Positions 31,526 through 40,524 of a DNA stretch of 64,000 nt are shown piece after piece. The notes below the pieces were generated by a model. It was not told the DNA's origin, did not search any database, and was given only the letters and a program-made list of their open reading frames with translations. Made by a program: the position numbers and the translations under genes. Position 1 is the stretch's first letter, and every line of letters starts with the position of its first letter. The stretch comes from 66-474 sp051954935 (GTDB taxonomy: Bacteria; Pseudomonadota; Gammaproteobacteria; Xanthomonadales; Rhodanobacteraceae): assembly GCA_051954935.1 (NCBI GenBank), contig JBQCHG010000063.1:4915-68914 (forward strand), given 5' to 3'.

Positions 31526-33032
31526 TGTTATCCCCGGACAAATCCGTACGGTGCCACCAGCCCCCGCCCAGCGCCTGGAACAGCGCGGCCGTGTCGGCGT
31601 AGCGTTCGGCCTGGGCCTGCACCAGCGCGATGCGCGCCTGCTGGTAATTCGCCTCAGCGGTGAGCAGCGCAAGGTCGCTGGTGTAACCGTCGCGCGCCTG
31701 CTGTTGCGCGAGGTCGAGCGTAGTCTTGGCGGCGTGTTCCGCGGCAGCGGTGGCGTTGAGCGCATCGGCATCCTGCTGCAACGCCGTGAGCGTGTCGGCG
31801 ACGTTCTGGAAGGCGGTCAGCACCGTGCTCTTGTATTGCTCCGATGCTTCCGTGTAAGCCGCCTTGGCCGCGCGTTCCTGATGCTTCAAGGTACCGCCCT
31901 GGAAGATCGGCGCGGTGAGGTCGGCAGCCAGTCCCCAGAAACCGGTGCCGGCCTTGAACAGCCCCCCGATCGCAAGCGCGGCGCTGCCTGCATTGGCGCT
32001 CAAGGCGATGTTGGGAAAGCGATTGGCGATGGCCACGCCCACCTGCGCGCTCGCGGCATGCAGGTTTGCCTGTGCCTGCCGCACGTCGGGCCGTTGCTGG
32101 ACCAGCGTCGAGGGCAGGCTGACCGGCAACTCCTGCGGCAATTGCAGGTCGGCCAGATCGAAACGTTGCGGCGGCATCCCGCTCGGAAAATGCCCGGTCA
32201 GTACCGCGAGCTGGTGCTGCAACTGTGCCTCCTGTTTGACAAGCGGCGGCAGCGTGGCTTGCGCCTGCGCGAGTTGCGATTGCTGGCCGGCCAGGTCCAG
32301 CCCGCTCGCATAACCCTTGTCGGACTGGTACTGCAGCAACTGCAGCATCTTCGTGTCGTCGGCGATCAGCTCACGGGTGGCTTCGATCTGCGCGCGGGTC
32401 GCAGCGTCCTGGATCGCGGCCACCACGACATTCGAGGTGAGCGTGGTGTACGTCGCCAGCATCTGGAACCGTGTGGCGTTTTCCTGCGCGCGCAGCGATT
32501 CCACCGTGCGGCGGTTCAGGCCGAACACGTCGGGCGTGTAGGAAATGCTGAGCTGCGGGGTGTAGAGGTTGTACAGGAATTCTTCGGGCACTGCCGGAAA
32601 GTTCGGCGCCGGCGCAAGCGAAGTGGACTGCTTGTTCCGGCTCGCCGAAAACGTCGCGGCCACGCTGGGGAAGAAGGCGCCACGTTGCGCCAGGGTGTTC
32701 TCGTGCGCGACCTTCAGTGCGGCCTGCGCAGCCTTGAGGTCGTGATTGTTGGCGAGCGCCTGTTCGATGAGCGCATTCAATTGTTTCGAATGGAACAGCG
32801 CCCACCAGTCGCCGGAAAGATCGGCGCCGACATCGAAGCGCTGCGCCTCGCCTCCCGTGACGTTCGGTGTCGCGGTGGTTGCGGCGAGCGGCTGCGTGAT
32901 GTAACCGCCCACCTTGGGAGCGGCAGGTTTTTCGAAATTGGGCCCGACCGCGCAACCGGCCAGCAGGCCCAGCATCGCGCAGGGCAGGGCGCGCAGGGGG
33001 ATTCGAAATGCAGCGGCCCGGAGGATGTTCAT
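31515..33032 (-). CDS. Outer-membrane efflux lipoprotein (NodT/TolC type)
   Basis: Predicted 505-residue channel of the efflux operon. Signal peptide with lipobox LLAGCAVGPNF, then DWWALFHSKQLNALIEQALA and long alpha-barrel helices rich in Gln and Ala, with a repeated internal half (VQQRPDVRQAQANLHAASAQ). First gene of the operon; the adaptor gene overlaps its end. Upstream at about 40 bases is a GATATAACGTATC near-palindrome that could be a promoter or operator. Confidence 0.92.
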   Translation of the reverse strand: MNILRAAAFRIPLRALPCAMLGLLAGCAVGPNFEKPAAPKVGGYITQPLAATTATPNVTGGEAQRFDVGADLSGDWWALFHSKQLNALIEQALANNHDLKAAQAALKVAHENTLAQRGAFFPSVAATFSASRNKQSTSLAPAPNFPAVPEEFLYNLYTPQLSISYTPDVFGLNRRTVESLRAQENATRFQMLATYTTLTSNVVVAAIQDAATRAQIEATRELIADDTKMLQLLQYQSDKGYASGLDLAGQQSQLAQAQATLPPLVKQEAQLQHQLAVLTGHFPSGMPPQRFDLADLQLPQELPVSLPSTLVQQRPDVRQAQANLHAASAQVGVAIANRFPNIALSANAGSAALAIGGLFKAGTGFWGLAADLTAPIFQGGTLKHQERAAKAAYTEASEQYKSTVLTAFQNVADTLTALQQDADALNATAAAEHAAKTTLDLAQQQARDGYTSDLALLTAEANYQQARIALVQAQAERYADTAALFQALGGGWWHRTDLSGDNNEK

Positions 33033-33070
33033 GCGAGCCGTGATCGTGAGCGGCCTGTGAAGGCCGAAAC

Positions 33071-33083
33071 GATATAACGTATC
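33071..33083. promoter_or_regulatory. Near-palindrome upstream of the efflux operon
   Basis: GATATAACGTATC, AT-rich in a GC-rich setting, about 40 bases before the first efflux gene. It could include a -10 box or a metal-regulator operator. Speculative. Confidence 0.25.
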
Positions 33084-33178
33084 AATTCGATTTGGAAGGG
33101 CTGCCGGAAGTCACGGCGAGAATGGAGGCGCGACCTGTCCGGAAGCTTTCGATGCGATCGCGTCGGCGGATCGCGCGC

Positions 33179-33207
33179 GCAAAAAAAAGCCCGCGCGGGG
33201 CGGGCTC
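33179..33207 (-). terminator. Terminator of the tRNA cluster
   Basis: On the reverse strand AGCCCGC pairs with GCGGGCT, followed by eight U residues, about 20 bases after tRNA-Asp. Confidence 0.85.
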
Positions 33208-33228
33208 CTTGTGATTCGTCTCGATGAG

Positions 33229-33305
33229 TGGCGGAGCGGACGGGACTCGAACCCGCGACCTCCGGCGTGACAGGCCAGCATTCTAACCAGCTGAACTACC
33301 GCTCC
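33229..33305 (-). tRNA. tRNA-Asp (anticodon GTC), CCA encoded
   Basis: Complete 77-nt cloverleaf: acceptor GGAGCGG/CCGCTCC, D-arm AGTTCAGCTGGTTAGAAT, anticodon loop CTGTCAC, T-arm CGGGTTCGAGTCCCG, CCA encoded. Last of a three-tRNA transcript. Confidence 0.98.
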
Positions 33306-33401
33306 GTTGTCATCGAAAACGATTTTCGTGAAACGCAATTGTGCAACATTCCAGCGTGCTTCAAAAGATGCGCAACCACCAACATCACGGCTGCACGCCC
33401 T

Positions 33402-33477
33402 TGGCGTCCCCACGGGGATTCGAACCCCGGTCGCCACCGTGAAAGGGTGGTGTCCTAGGCCTCTAGACGATGGGGAC
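33402..33477 (-). tRNA. tRNA-Glu (anticodon TTC), CCA encoded
   Basis: Complete 76-nt cloverleaf: acceptor GTCCCCA/TGGGGAC, CGTCTAGAGGCCTAGGAC D-arm, anticodon loop CTTTCAC, T-arm CGGGGTTCGAATCCCCG, CCA encoded. Middle gene of the cluster. Confidence 0.98.
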
Positions 33478-33486
33478 AGCGGGGAG

Positions 33487-33562
<76 letters not shown>

Positions 33563-33761
33563 ACGCTGGAACCGGAAAGAATATTGGCGGAGGCGAAAAG
33601 CGTCAAGAGATTTCGGCGCGGTTTCGGTTCCAGCAAGCCTCTTCCGTTCGCCCGGCGCAGTCCGCCTTCGCGTGGAAATGGCACCGGGGTCGAAGTGTGT
33701 GCTTCGACCCCGGTCGCCGGTTCATCAGGTTCGGTGTGGCCGTGTCGGCCCACCGCGCACG

Positions 33762-35903
33762 TCATCTCGACGGCGCCTCGTGTATTCCCAGGTTCCATGC
33801 CATGAATGCCCACACGTCGGCAGTCTGCGCGATGCGCTTGTCGGTGGGCATGTAGCCGTGGCTGGTCTTGGTTTCCACGCGCAGCAGGATCGGGTTGTTG
33901 CAAGCCTGCGCATGTTGCAGGCGTGCGACGAATTTGTACGAATGACTCGGCACCACGCGATCGTCGTGATCGGCGGTGGTGATGATCGTCGGCGGATAGC
34001 AGGTGCCGTCCTTGACGTTCTGCACAGGCGAGAACTTGATCAGCCACTGGAACGCTTGTCTGTCATCCGAGGTGCCGTATTCCGGCGCCCACAACGCTCC
34101 GCCTGAGAACTTCTGGTAGCGCAGCATGTCCATCACGCCCGCGCCGCCATAAGCGGCACCGAACAGTTCCGGATGTTCGGTGATGCTGGCGCCGACCAGC
34201 AATCCCCCGTTCGAATAGCCCTGGATGCCGAGGTGCGGCGTCGAGGTGTATTTCCGCGCGATAAGGTATTTCGCCGCATACGCGAAATCGTCGAACACGT
34301 TCTGCTTGTTGGAGAGCATGCCGGCGTGGTGCCATGACTCGCCGTATTCGCCGCCGCCGCGCAGGTTGGCGACCGCATACACGCCGCCCATTTCCAGCCA
34401 CACCGGCAGCATCGGCGAGAAGCCCGGCGTGATGTTGATGTCGAAGCCGCCGTAGGCATAGAGGATCGTCGGGTTCGAACCGTCCAGCTTCACGCCCTTG
34501 CGCGCGGTGATGAACATCGGCACGCGCGTTCCATCCTTCGACTTGTAGAACACCTGCTTCGTCTCGTACTGCGACGGATCAAAATCCACCTTCGGTTTGG
34601 CGAAGGTGTCGGTTTTCCCGCTGGCGATGTCGTAGCGATAGACAGTGGTTGGATAGAGATACGAAGTGAAGCCGTAGAACATCTCCTTCGAGTCGTTGCG
34701 GCCGCTCAGGCCCACCACCGAGCCGATGCCTGGCAGGGTGAGCGTGGTCTTCGGCCTTCCGTCCGGTCCGAACAATTTCACTTCGCTTTTGGCGTCCACC
34801 AGGTATTGCACCGCGACATCGCCGCCAGCGAGCAGCGAGTTTTCGATCACGTTGCGCGTGCCCGGTACGACCATTCTCCAGTGCGCGGGATCGGAGAGCT
34901 TGAAGGACACGATCTTGCGGTTGGGTGCGTTCCTCGTGGTCTGCACGAACAGCCTGTCGCCGATATTGCCCAGCGGTGCGTATTCGGCATCATTGGCCGT
35001 GAACAGCGGCTGGATTTTCGCCCCGATGTCCGGATGCGCCGGATCGCCCAGGTCCGCGTAGAGCAATTCGTTATTGGTCGAGGTGCCGTTGACCAGCGAG
35101 ATGAAGAGATAGCGCCCGTCTTCGGAAACCTGCCCGCCGATGATCCACTCCGGCAGATCGGAGCGCGCGTAGATCTTCGTGTCCTCGCTCTGGGGCGTGC
35201 CCAGCTTGTGGTAGTACAGCGCCTGGTTCTCCACGCGGTTCTGGATCGCCTCGCCCTTGGGCGGTTCCGGATAACGCGAATAGAAGAAGCCCTTGTTGTC
35301 GTTGGTCCAGCTCAGCCCCGAGAACTTCACCCACTTCACCTGGTCCGGCAGGTCCTTGCCGGTGCGCAGATCGCGCACGTGGATGGTTTCCCAGTCCGAA
35401 CCGCCCTCCGAAAGCGCGTAGGCCAGATTGTTGCCGTCGTGCGAAGGCGCGTAGTCCTGCAGCGCGAGCGAACCGTCCGGCGAGAGCTTGTTGGGATCGA
35501 TCAGTTCGCGCGGTTGCGCGTTGAGTGAAGCCTGTTCATAGACCACCGATTGGTTCTGCAAGCCGGAGTTCTTGCTGAAGAAAAGCTTGCCGGCATCCAT
35601 GTGCGGAACGCCGACCTTCTCGTAATTCCATAACTTGGTGAGCCGCTGCTTCATCCAGTCGCGTTCGGGAATCTGGTCCAGGTACGCGAAGGTGAGCCTG
35701 TTTTCCTCTTCCACCCACTTCGCGAGCTCCGGGCTGTTCAAGTCTTCCATCCATTGGTATGGCGCCGGGACTTTCATTCCGAAGTAGTTGTCTGCCACCT
35801 TGTCGCGCCGGGGTTGCGGGTAGCTGAGCTTGGAAGGCGGCTCGGCCTGTGCGGCGAGGGTGGCGACCAGCAATGCGGCGAACGAAAGCGCGACACGTTT
35901 CAT
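33762..35903 (-). CDS. Secreted prolyl oligopeptidase (S9A)
   Basis: Predicted 713-residue serine peptidase cleaving after proline in short peptides, exported by signal peptide (KRVALSFAALLVATLAAQA). Seven-bladed propeller N-terminal part with DNYFGMKVPAPYQWMEDLNS, and C-terminal alpha/beta hydrolase with IQGYSNGGLLVGA (nucleophile Ser564), DHDDRVVPSHSYKF (catalytic Asp) and KTSHGYMPTDK (catalytic His). The start is the Met before the signal peptide; the frame remains open far upstream only by shadowing the divergent antiporter gene. Confidence 0.93.
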   Translation of the reverse strand: MKRVALSFAALLVATLAAQAEPPSKLSYPQPRRDKVADNYFGMKVPAPYQWMEDLNSPELAKWVEEENRLTFAYLDQIPERDWMKQRLTKLWNYEKVGVPHMDAGKLFFSKNSGLQNQSVVYEQASLNAQPRELIDPNKLSPDGSLALQDYAPSHDGNNLAYALSEGGSDWETIHVRDLRTGKDLPDQVKWVKFSGLSWTNDNKGFFYSRYPEPPKGEAIQNRVENQALYYHKLGTPQSEDTKIYARSDLPEWIIGGQVSEDGRYLFISLVNGTSTNNELLYADLGDPAHPDIGAKIQPLFTANDAEYAPLGNIGDRLFVQTTRNAPNRKIVSFKLSDPAHWRMVVPGTRNVIENSLLAGGDVAVQYLVDAKSEVKLFGPDGRPKTTLTLPGIGSVVGLSGRNDSKEMFYGFTSYLYPTTVYRYDIASGKTDTFAKPKVDFDPSQYETKQVFYKSKDGTRVPMFITARKGVKLDGSNPTILYAYGGFDINITPGFSPMLPVWLEMGGVYAVANLRGGGEYGESWHHAGMLSNKQNVFDDFAYAAKYLIARKYTSTPHLGIQGYSNGGLLVGASITEHPELFGAAYGGAGVMDMLRYQKFSGGALWAPEYGTSDDRQAFQWLIKFSPVQNVKDGTCYPPTIITTADHDDRVVPSHSYKFVARLQHAQACNNPILLRVETKTSHGYMPTDKRIAQTADVWAFMAWNLGIHEAPSR

Positions 35904-36029
35904 CCTGCTCTCCCATGGAAGAAGACGCCGAGCGGACAAACCTACGCTCCGGACGTGCTGCCCGCAACGTGACGACCGGCACGATGGGCACGGGGCGACG
36001 CCGCGGCCCCGGCTTGTTAGGCTTGCCCC

Positions 36030-37793
36030 ATGCACGGCCTCGGCTTCATCCGCGATCTCGCTTTCGTCATGCTCGGTGCGGGCGTGATCACGGTGCTGTT
36101 CCATCGATTGCGCCTGCCCGTGCTGCTTGGCTACATCATCGCGGGCGTGCTGATCGGTCCGCATACGCCGTGGGCGCTGGTGACCGACGAACGCACGATG
36201 CGCGACATCTCCGACCTCGGCGTGCTGCTGCTGATGTTCACGCTCGGTCTGGAATTCTCGTTGCGCAAGCTGCGCGCGCTGGGTGCGCGCGTGTTGCTGG
36301 CGGGCATGACCGAAGTGGGCCTGATGCTGTGGCTCGGCATCGAGGCCGGGCGCCTGGCCGGCTGGTCGCCGCGCGCGGCGCTGTTCCTCGGAGGCGTCGT
36401 CTGCTTTTCCTCCACGATGGTGGTGGTGCGCAACATCGAGGCGCGCGGCATGAAGCGCGAGCCGTTCGTGCCGTTGCTGGTCGGGCTGCTGATTTCCGAG
36501 GAAGTGCTGACCGTATTGCTGCTGACGATCCTGAGCGTGGTCGCCGCGGGTGGCGAGGTGGCGCCCGACGCGGCGCTCGGCGTGATCGGGCGCATGGCGA
36601 TCTTCATCGTGGCCGCGCTGATCGCGGGGTTGCTGTTGCTGCCGAAGCTGCTGGATGCGATCGCGGCTTTCGGTCGCGAGGAAATGCTGCTGGTCGCGGC
36701 GCTGGGCATCTGCTTCGGCGCCAGCCTGCTTGCCGAATTCTCGGGGTTCAGCATCGCGCTCGGCGCATTCCTCGCCGGCGTGGTCGTCGCGGAAGCGCAT
36801 TGCGCGCCTCGCATCGTCCGCATGGTCGCGCCGGTGCGCGACATGTTCGCCGCGATCTTCTTCGTCGCGATCGGTCTGCTGCTCGACCCTCACCTGCTGT
36901 GGAGCGTGGCGTTGCCGGCGCTCGGGCTGGCGGCGTTGGTGATCTTCGGCAAGGTCTTCGCGAGCGGCGCGGGTGTGTTCCTGTTCGGCGGCGCCGGCGC
37001 GGGCAGGGCATTGCGCGTCGGCCTGAACATGGCACAGATCGGCGAGTTCTCGTTCGTGATCGCGAGCCTCGGCATCGCCGGCGGCGCGGTCGGCCAGGAG
37101 CTGTATCCGCTGGCGGTAGGCGCGGCGGTAATTTGCATGGCGATCTCGCCGTTGCTGACCGTCAACGCGCCGGCGATCCAGCGCGGCCTGTTGAAAGTCA
37201 CGCCACGCGCGCTGCTGACGCTGACTTCCGGCTACGGCGAATGGCTCGCGCAACTGCAGCCCAGCGGCGACAACCTCGTGATCGCGCGCATGCTGCGGCG
37301 GCTGCTGTGGCACATCGGCGTGAACGTGCTGCTGGTGTGTGCGGTGTTCATCGGCGGCGCATGGCTGGAGCGCGCGATCCCGCGCCACTGGCCGCAATGG
37401 GCGATGGATGATGCGCTGCGTCGTTCCCTGATCTGGGCGGCGGCGTTGTTCGTCTCCTTGCCGATGCTGATCGCGACTTATCGCAAGGCCGACGCCTTGG
37501 GCATGTTGCTCGCGGAACTGGGTATTCGCGAGAGCCTGCACGGCGCGCGCACCGAAGCGTTGCGGCGCGTTTTCGCCAAGCTGGTTCCCATGTCCGCGCT
37601 GTTCGGGCTGGCGGTGTTGGTGGCGGTGCTGGGCGCGGCGATCCTGCCGCCGCGCGGCGTGCTGATCGCCTTGCTGGCGATCGGAGCGGCTACGGCCGGG
37701 GTTTTATGGAAGGCCCTGGTGCGCGTGCACGCTCGCATGCAGGCAAGCCTGCGTGATCTGGTGGAAAAGCCGGACGAGGGCAAAACTGGATGA
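36030..37793 (+). CDS. CPA2-type cation:proton antiporter (KefB/RosB-like) without RCK domain
   Basis: Predicted 587-residue membrane protein. The first about 385 residues are the Na/H exchanger domain: RLPVLLGYIIAGVLIGPHTP, DLGVLLLMFTLGLEFSL, FSSTMVVVRNIE, then FSIALGAFLAGVVVAE and NMAQIGEFSFVIASLG. Instead of the TrkA-N/RCK nucleotide-binding domain of KefB and KefC, the C-terminal 200 residues carry further membrane helices (VLLVCAVFIGGAWLE, MSALFGLAVLVAVLGAAILP). Likely exchanges K+ or Na+ for protons. The divergent neighbour is the prolyl oligopeptidase. Confidence 0.88.
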   Translation: MHGLGFIRDLAFVMLGAGVITVLFHRLRLPVLLGYIIAGVLIGPHTPWALVTDERTMRDISDLGVLLLMFTLGLEFSLRKLRALGARVLLAGMTEVGLMLWLGIEAGRLAGWSPRAALFLGGVVCFSSTMVVVRNIEARGMKREPFVPLLVGLLISEEVLTVLLLTILSVVAAGGEVAPDAALGVIGRMAIFIVAALIAGLLLLPKLLDAIAAFGREEMLLVAALGICFGASLLAEFSGFSIALGAFLAGVVVAEAHCAPRIVRMVAPVRDMFAAIFFVAIGLLLDPHLLWSVALPALGLAALVIFGKVFASGAGVFLFGGAGAGRALRVGLNMAQIGEFSFVIASLGIAGGAVGQELYPLAVGAAVICMAISPLLTVNAPAIQRGLLKVTPRALLTLTSGYGEWLAQLQPSGDNLVIARMLRRLLWHIGVNVLLVCAVFIGGAWLERAIPRHWPQWAMDDALRRSLIWAAALFVSLPMLIATYRKADALGMLLAELGIRESLHGARTEALRRVFAKLVPMSALFGLAVLVAVLGAAILPPRGVLIALLAIGAATAGVLWKALVRVHARMQASLRDLVEKPDEGKTG

Positions 37794-37842
37794 GCAAAGC
37801 CGCTGGGGGGGCGGCTTCCAAGTCCCCACCTCGCCACAAATG

Positions 37843-37872
37843 AAAAAGGGCCGGCATTGAGCAGGCCCTTTC
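37843..37872 (-). terminator. Terminator of tmRNA
   Basis: AAAGGGCC / GGCCCTTT stem, followed on the reverse strand by a U-run, 8 to 10 bases after the CCA end of ssrA. Also usable by the convergent antiporter transcript. Confidence 0.75.
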
Positions 37873-37879
37873 CGTTTGA

Positions 37880-38231
37880 TGGTGGAGGCGGGGGGAATCG
37901 AACCCCCGTCCGAAGGCGCTCCGCGCCCGGCGCTACATGCTTAGCCCAACGTTCGATCTTGTCCCGCGGCAACACGATGGGCAAAGCACACCGCGGGACC
38001 AGCACGTTCTGGTTTGACCGCGGCCGACGTGCGGCAACTGCGGCGATCCCGTGATGATGACCCTACATCCGCGAGCACGGGCACAAGCGGGTTCGGGGCT
38101 AGGCCTTAAGCGGCCAGAGCGTAGACGTCGTCGTTCGCGTCTAGTTTTTTGCCACCGGATTAACGAGGAAGATGACGCCCTCGGCATGCTCCAAGCTACT
38201 TTGCTGCCCCCGTCGAAGCCAGGTCGCCCCC
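37880..38231 (-). ncRNA. ssrA: Transfer-messenger RNA
   Basis: 352-nt tmRNA for ribosome rescue with SmpB. The 5' tRNA-like part GGGGGCGACCTGGCTTCGAC pairs its acceptor with 3' CGCCTCC-ACCA; the T-arm GGGGGTTCGATTCCCCC is intact. The reading frame after the resume codon encodes the degradation tag ANDDVYALAA followed by TAA, close to the usual ANDENYALAA. smpB lies 1.1 kb away on the same strand. Confidence 0.97.
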
Positions 38232-38322
38232 GGGGACAGCTAATGTGCGGGTGCACGGCGGAGAAATCAACCATGGCTGGTAGGATTCGGCATTCACATT
38301 CACCGCAGCTTTCTTCGCCAGT

Positions 38323-38369
38323 GCGGTCATGGATGGCCGCTTTTTGACCTTGGCGATCGGGACGATCGC
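38323..38369 (+). repeat. Two-hairpin palindromic element, intergenic copy
   Basis: GCGGTCATGGATGGCCGC, then TTTTTGACC, then a perfect 7-bp hairpin GCGATCG/CGATCGC (38353-38369). It aligns along its whole length with the element inside recJ at 59,879-59,927. It ends about 20 bases before the sulfotransferase gene. Confidence 0.7.
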
Positions 38370-38387
38370 TGCTCATCCTGGGCTTCT

Positions 38388-39230
38388 ATGGGAAATATCG
38401 TCTGGCTCGCCTCCTACCCCAAATCCGGCAATACCTGGTTGCGCGCGTTCCTGGCCAATCTGATCGCCAATCGCGCCGACCCGCTGAAGCCGAGTGAAAT
38501 CCGGAACTACACCGAGGAGGAGGCGAAGGCCGACCGTTTCTCCGAGTTGGCAGGTCGCCCGAATACGCAACTCGATGCCGATGAACTTGCTGCACTGCGT
38601 ACCCAGGTGCACGCGTTGATCGCGCAGCGCGCGCAGGGCACACGGCTGGTCAAGACTCACAACCTGTGCGGAAGCTTCAACGGCCATGCCCTCTTCAACT
38701 GGCAGGTTTCGGCCGGCGCGATTTACGTCGTGCGCAATCCGCTGGACGTGGCCGTAAGCATGACGCACCACTTTGGACTTTCGGCGGATGAGGCCATCGA
38801 CCGGCTGGGCGACGACAGGGTGGCCTCGGCGAATGATGAATTGTTTGTCAGCCACATCATGGGTTCCTGGTCCACCCATGTTTCAGGTTGGGCAGACATG
38901 GCGCAGCGTGCGCCCGGGAAGGTGCTGCTGTTGCGTTACGAGGATCTGCTCGAAAAGCCTGCGAAGAATTTCGGCAAGGCCGCGAAGCTGATTGGAGTGC
39001 AGGACAAGGCAAGGATCGAACGGGCGGTGAAACACGCCTCTTTCGGGACGCTGTCCACGCTGGAGAAGCGTGAGGGCTTCGTGGAAGCGGTGGACGAGAA
39101 GACCTGGTTCTTCCACAAAGGGCGCGCGAACCAGTGGCGCGACGTTCTGAGCCGCGATCAGATCGCGCGCGTGGTGCACGACCACCGCGAGCAGATGGCA
39201 AGATTCAAGTACCTGCCTGCGGGATTTTGA
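38388..39230 (+). CDS. Sulfotransferase-fold protein
   Basis: Predicted 280-residue enzyme of the PAPS-dependent sulfotransferase family. The 5'-phosphosulfate loop is SYPKSGNTWLRAFLANLI at the N-terminus, and the 3'-phosphate site is IYVVRNPLDVAVSMTHHFG around residue 110. LLLRYEDLLEKPAKNF and the C-terminal GRANQWRDVLS (loop closing over PAPS) are also present. Cytoplasmic, acceptor unknown. It is transcribed opposite to the flanking ssrA and smpB and preceded by a palindromic repeat, suggesting insertion between these two functionally linked genes. Confidence 0.88.
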   Translation: MGNIVWLASYPKSGNTWLRAFLANLIANRADPLKPSEIRNYTEEEAKADRFSELAGRPNTQLDADELAALRTQVHALIAQRAQGTRLVKTHNLCGSFNGHALFNWQVSAGAIYVVRNPLDVAVSMTHHFGLSADEAIDRLGDDRVASANDELFVSHIMGSWSTHVSGWADMAQRAPGKVLLLRYEDLLEKPAKNFGKAAKLIGVQDKARIERAVKHASFGTLSTLEKREGFVEAVDEKTWFFHKGRANQWRDVLSRDQIARVVHDHREQMARFKYLPAGF

Positions 39231-39292
39231 CGGGCGGAGGGCATTGGCTTTCCCCTCGGGTCGGGAGAGGAAGTCCAGGAGATCTCGGCAGG

Positions 39293-39784
39293 TCACCCCA
39301 CCCGGTTCTTCGCCCGCATCGTGCGCTGTTTTTCGCGCTGCCAGTCGCGTTCCTTCTCGGTCGCGCGCTTGTCGTGCTGCTGCTTGCCGTGCGCGACGCC
39401 GATCTCCAGTTTCACGCGATTGTTCTTCCAGTACATGGCGGTTGGGATCAGGGTCATGCCCTTGCGTTCGACCGCGCCGATCAGCTTGTCGATCTCGGCG
39501 CGATGCAGCAGCAGCTTGCGGGTACGCCGGTCTTCCGCGATCACGTGCGTGGAAGCGGAAATCAGCGGCGGGATCGAAGCGCCGAAGAGATAGATCTCGC
39601 CGCCCTTCACCAGCGCGTAGGCTTCGCTCAGATTGATCCTGCCCTCGCGAAGGCTCTTCACCTCCCAACCCTGCAGCGCAACGCCCGCTTCGAAGCGCTC
39701 GTCTATGTGGTACTCGTGGCGCGCGCGCTTGTTGAGCGCGATCGTCGAGCCGCCTTTGCCGTCCTTGTCTTTCTTCTTTGCCAT
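39293..39784 (-). CDS. smpB: SsrA-binding protein
   Basis: Binds tmRNA and delivers it to stalled ribosomes. 163 residues, normal length. Conserved blocks: IALNKRARHEYHIDERFEAG, LQGWEVKSLREGRINLSEAY, HRAEIDKLIGAVERKGMTLI and the basic C-terminal tail KERDWQREKQRTMRAK needed for decoding-centre insertion. Divergent from ratA, as in many gammaproteobacteria. Confidence 0.97.
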   Translation of the reverse strand: MAKKKDKDGKGGSTIALNKRARHEYHIDERFEAGVALQGWEVKSLREGRINLSEAYALVKGGEIYLFGASIPPLISASTHVIAEDRRTRKLLLHRAEIDKLIGAVERKGMTLIPTAMYWKNNRVKLEIGVAHGKQQHDKRATEKERDWQREKQRTMRAKNRVG

Positions 39785-39803
39785 ATCGGTTGTTTAGAAT
39801 GGG

Positions 39804-40238
39804 ATGATGACCCACGTCCACCGCCAGGCGCTGGTGCGCCACACGCCCGAGCAGATGTTCGATCTGGTCAACGACGTGGAAGCATACCCGCGGCGCTTCA
39901 CCTGGTGCGCGGACGCGCGCGTGCGCGAACGCGGCAAAGGCTTCCTGGTGGCGCGGCTGGATTTGCGTTTCGCCGGCCTTACCCAGCACTTCGTGACCCG
40001 CAACGAGATCGAACGCCCGCACCGCATCGGCATGCGATTCGTCGAGGGTCCGTTCCGCACCTTGAGCGGCGAGTGGGTGTTCGCGCCGCTCGGCGACGAA
40101 GGCTGCAAGACTTGCCTGACGCTGGATTTCGAAATCGCCAATCCGCTGACCGGGTTGGCGTTGCGCATGGGCTTCCAGAAACTCGCCGATCGCATGGTGG
40201 ACGACTTCGTGGCCGAGTCCAACCGCGCCTATGCCTGA
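39804..40238 (+). CDS. ratA: RatA family protein (START-like, coenzyme Q-binding type)
   Basis: Predicted 144-residue START-fold protein. Family signatures: ALVRHTPEQMFDLVNDVEAY, FVTRNEIERPHRIGMRFVEG, LSGEWVFAPL and LADRMVDDFVAE. E. coli RatA was described as inhibiting 70S ribosome formation, while relatives (Coq10) bind quinones. It overlaps rnfH by 8 bases, a conserved pairing, and lies divergent from smpB. Confidence 0.92.
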   Translation: MMTHVHRQALVRHTPEQMFDLVNDVEAYPRRFTWCADARVRERGKGFLVARLDLRFAGLTQHFVTRNEIERPHRIGMRFVEGPFRTLSGEWVFAPLGDEGCKTCLTLDFEIANPLTGLALRMGFQKLADRMVDDFVAESNRAYA

Positions 40239-40515
40239 GCGCGCGACCATCCACGTGAGCGTGGTTTGCGCCGCGCCGGACCGGGTGTTCCTGCGCGAGC
40301 TGGACCTCGCCCCGGGCGCGAACGTGCAGGATGCGATCGAAGCTTCCGGCTTCCGCCAGTCCTGGCCGGAAGTGCCGATAAGTGACGAGCGCCTTGGCAT
40401 CTTTGCGCGCAAGGCGGGTTTCACCACGCCGCTGCGTGACGGCGATCGCGTGGAAATCTATCGTGCGTTGAAGGTCGATCCGAAGGAAGCGCGGCGGAAG
40501 AGGGCGCAACGCTGA
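40231..40515 (+). CDS. rnfH: RnfH family ubiquitin-like protein
   Basis: Predicted 94-residue beta-grasp protein: VSVVCAAPDRVFLRELDLA, VQDAIEASGF, RLGIFARKAGFTTPLRDGDR and VEIYRALKVDPKEARRKRA at the C-terminus, all standard for RnfH. Role uncertain in the family; consistently paired with ratA, whose end it overlaps. Confidence 0.93.
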   Translation: MPERATIHVSVVCAAPDRVFLRELDLAPGANVQDAIEASGFRQSWPEVPISDERLGIFARKAGFTTPLRDGDRVEIYRALKVDPKEARRKRAQR

Positions 40516-40524
40516 TCGGCGGTA

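Noticed and set aside
35904..37541. Long reverse-strand extension upstream of the prolyl oligopeptidase
   Set aside because: Low-complexity Arg/Gln/Asp-rich translation opposite the antiporter gene. The real protein begins with a signal peptide at 35,903.
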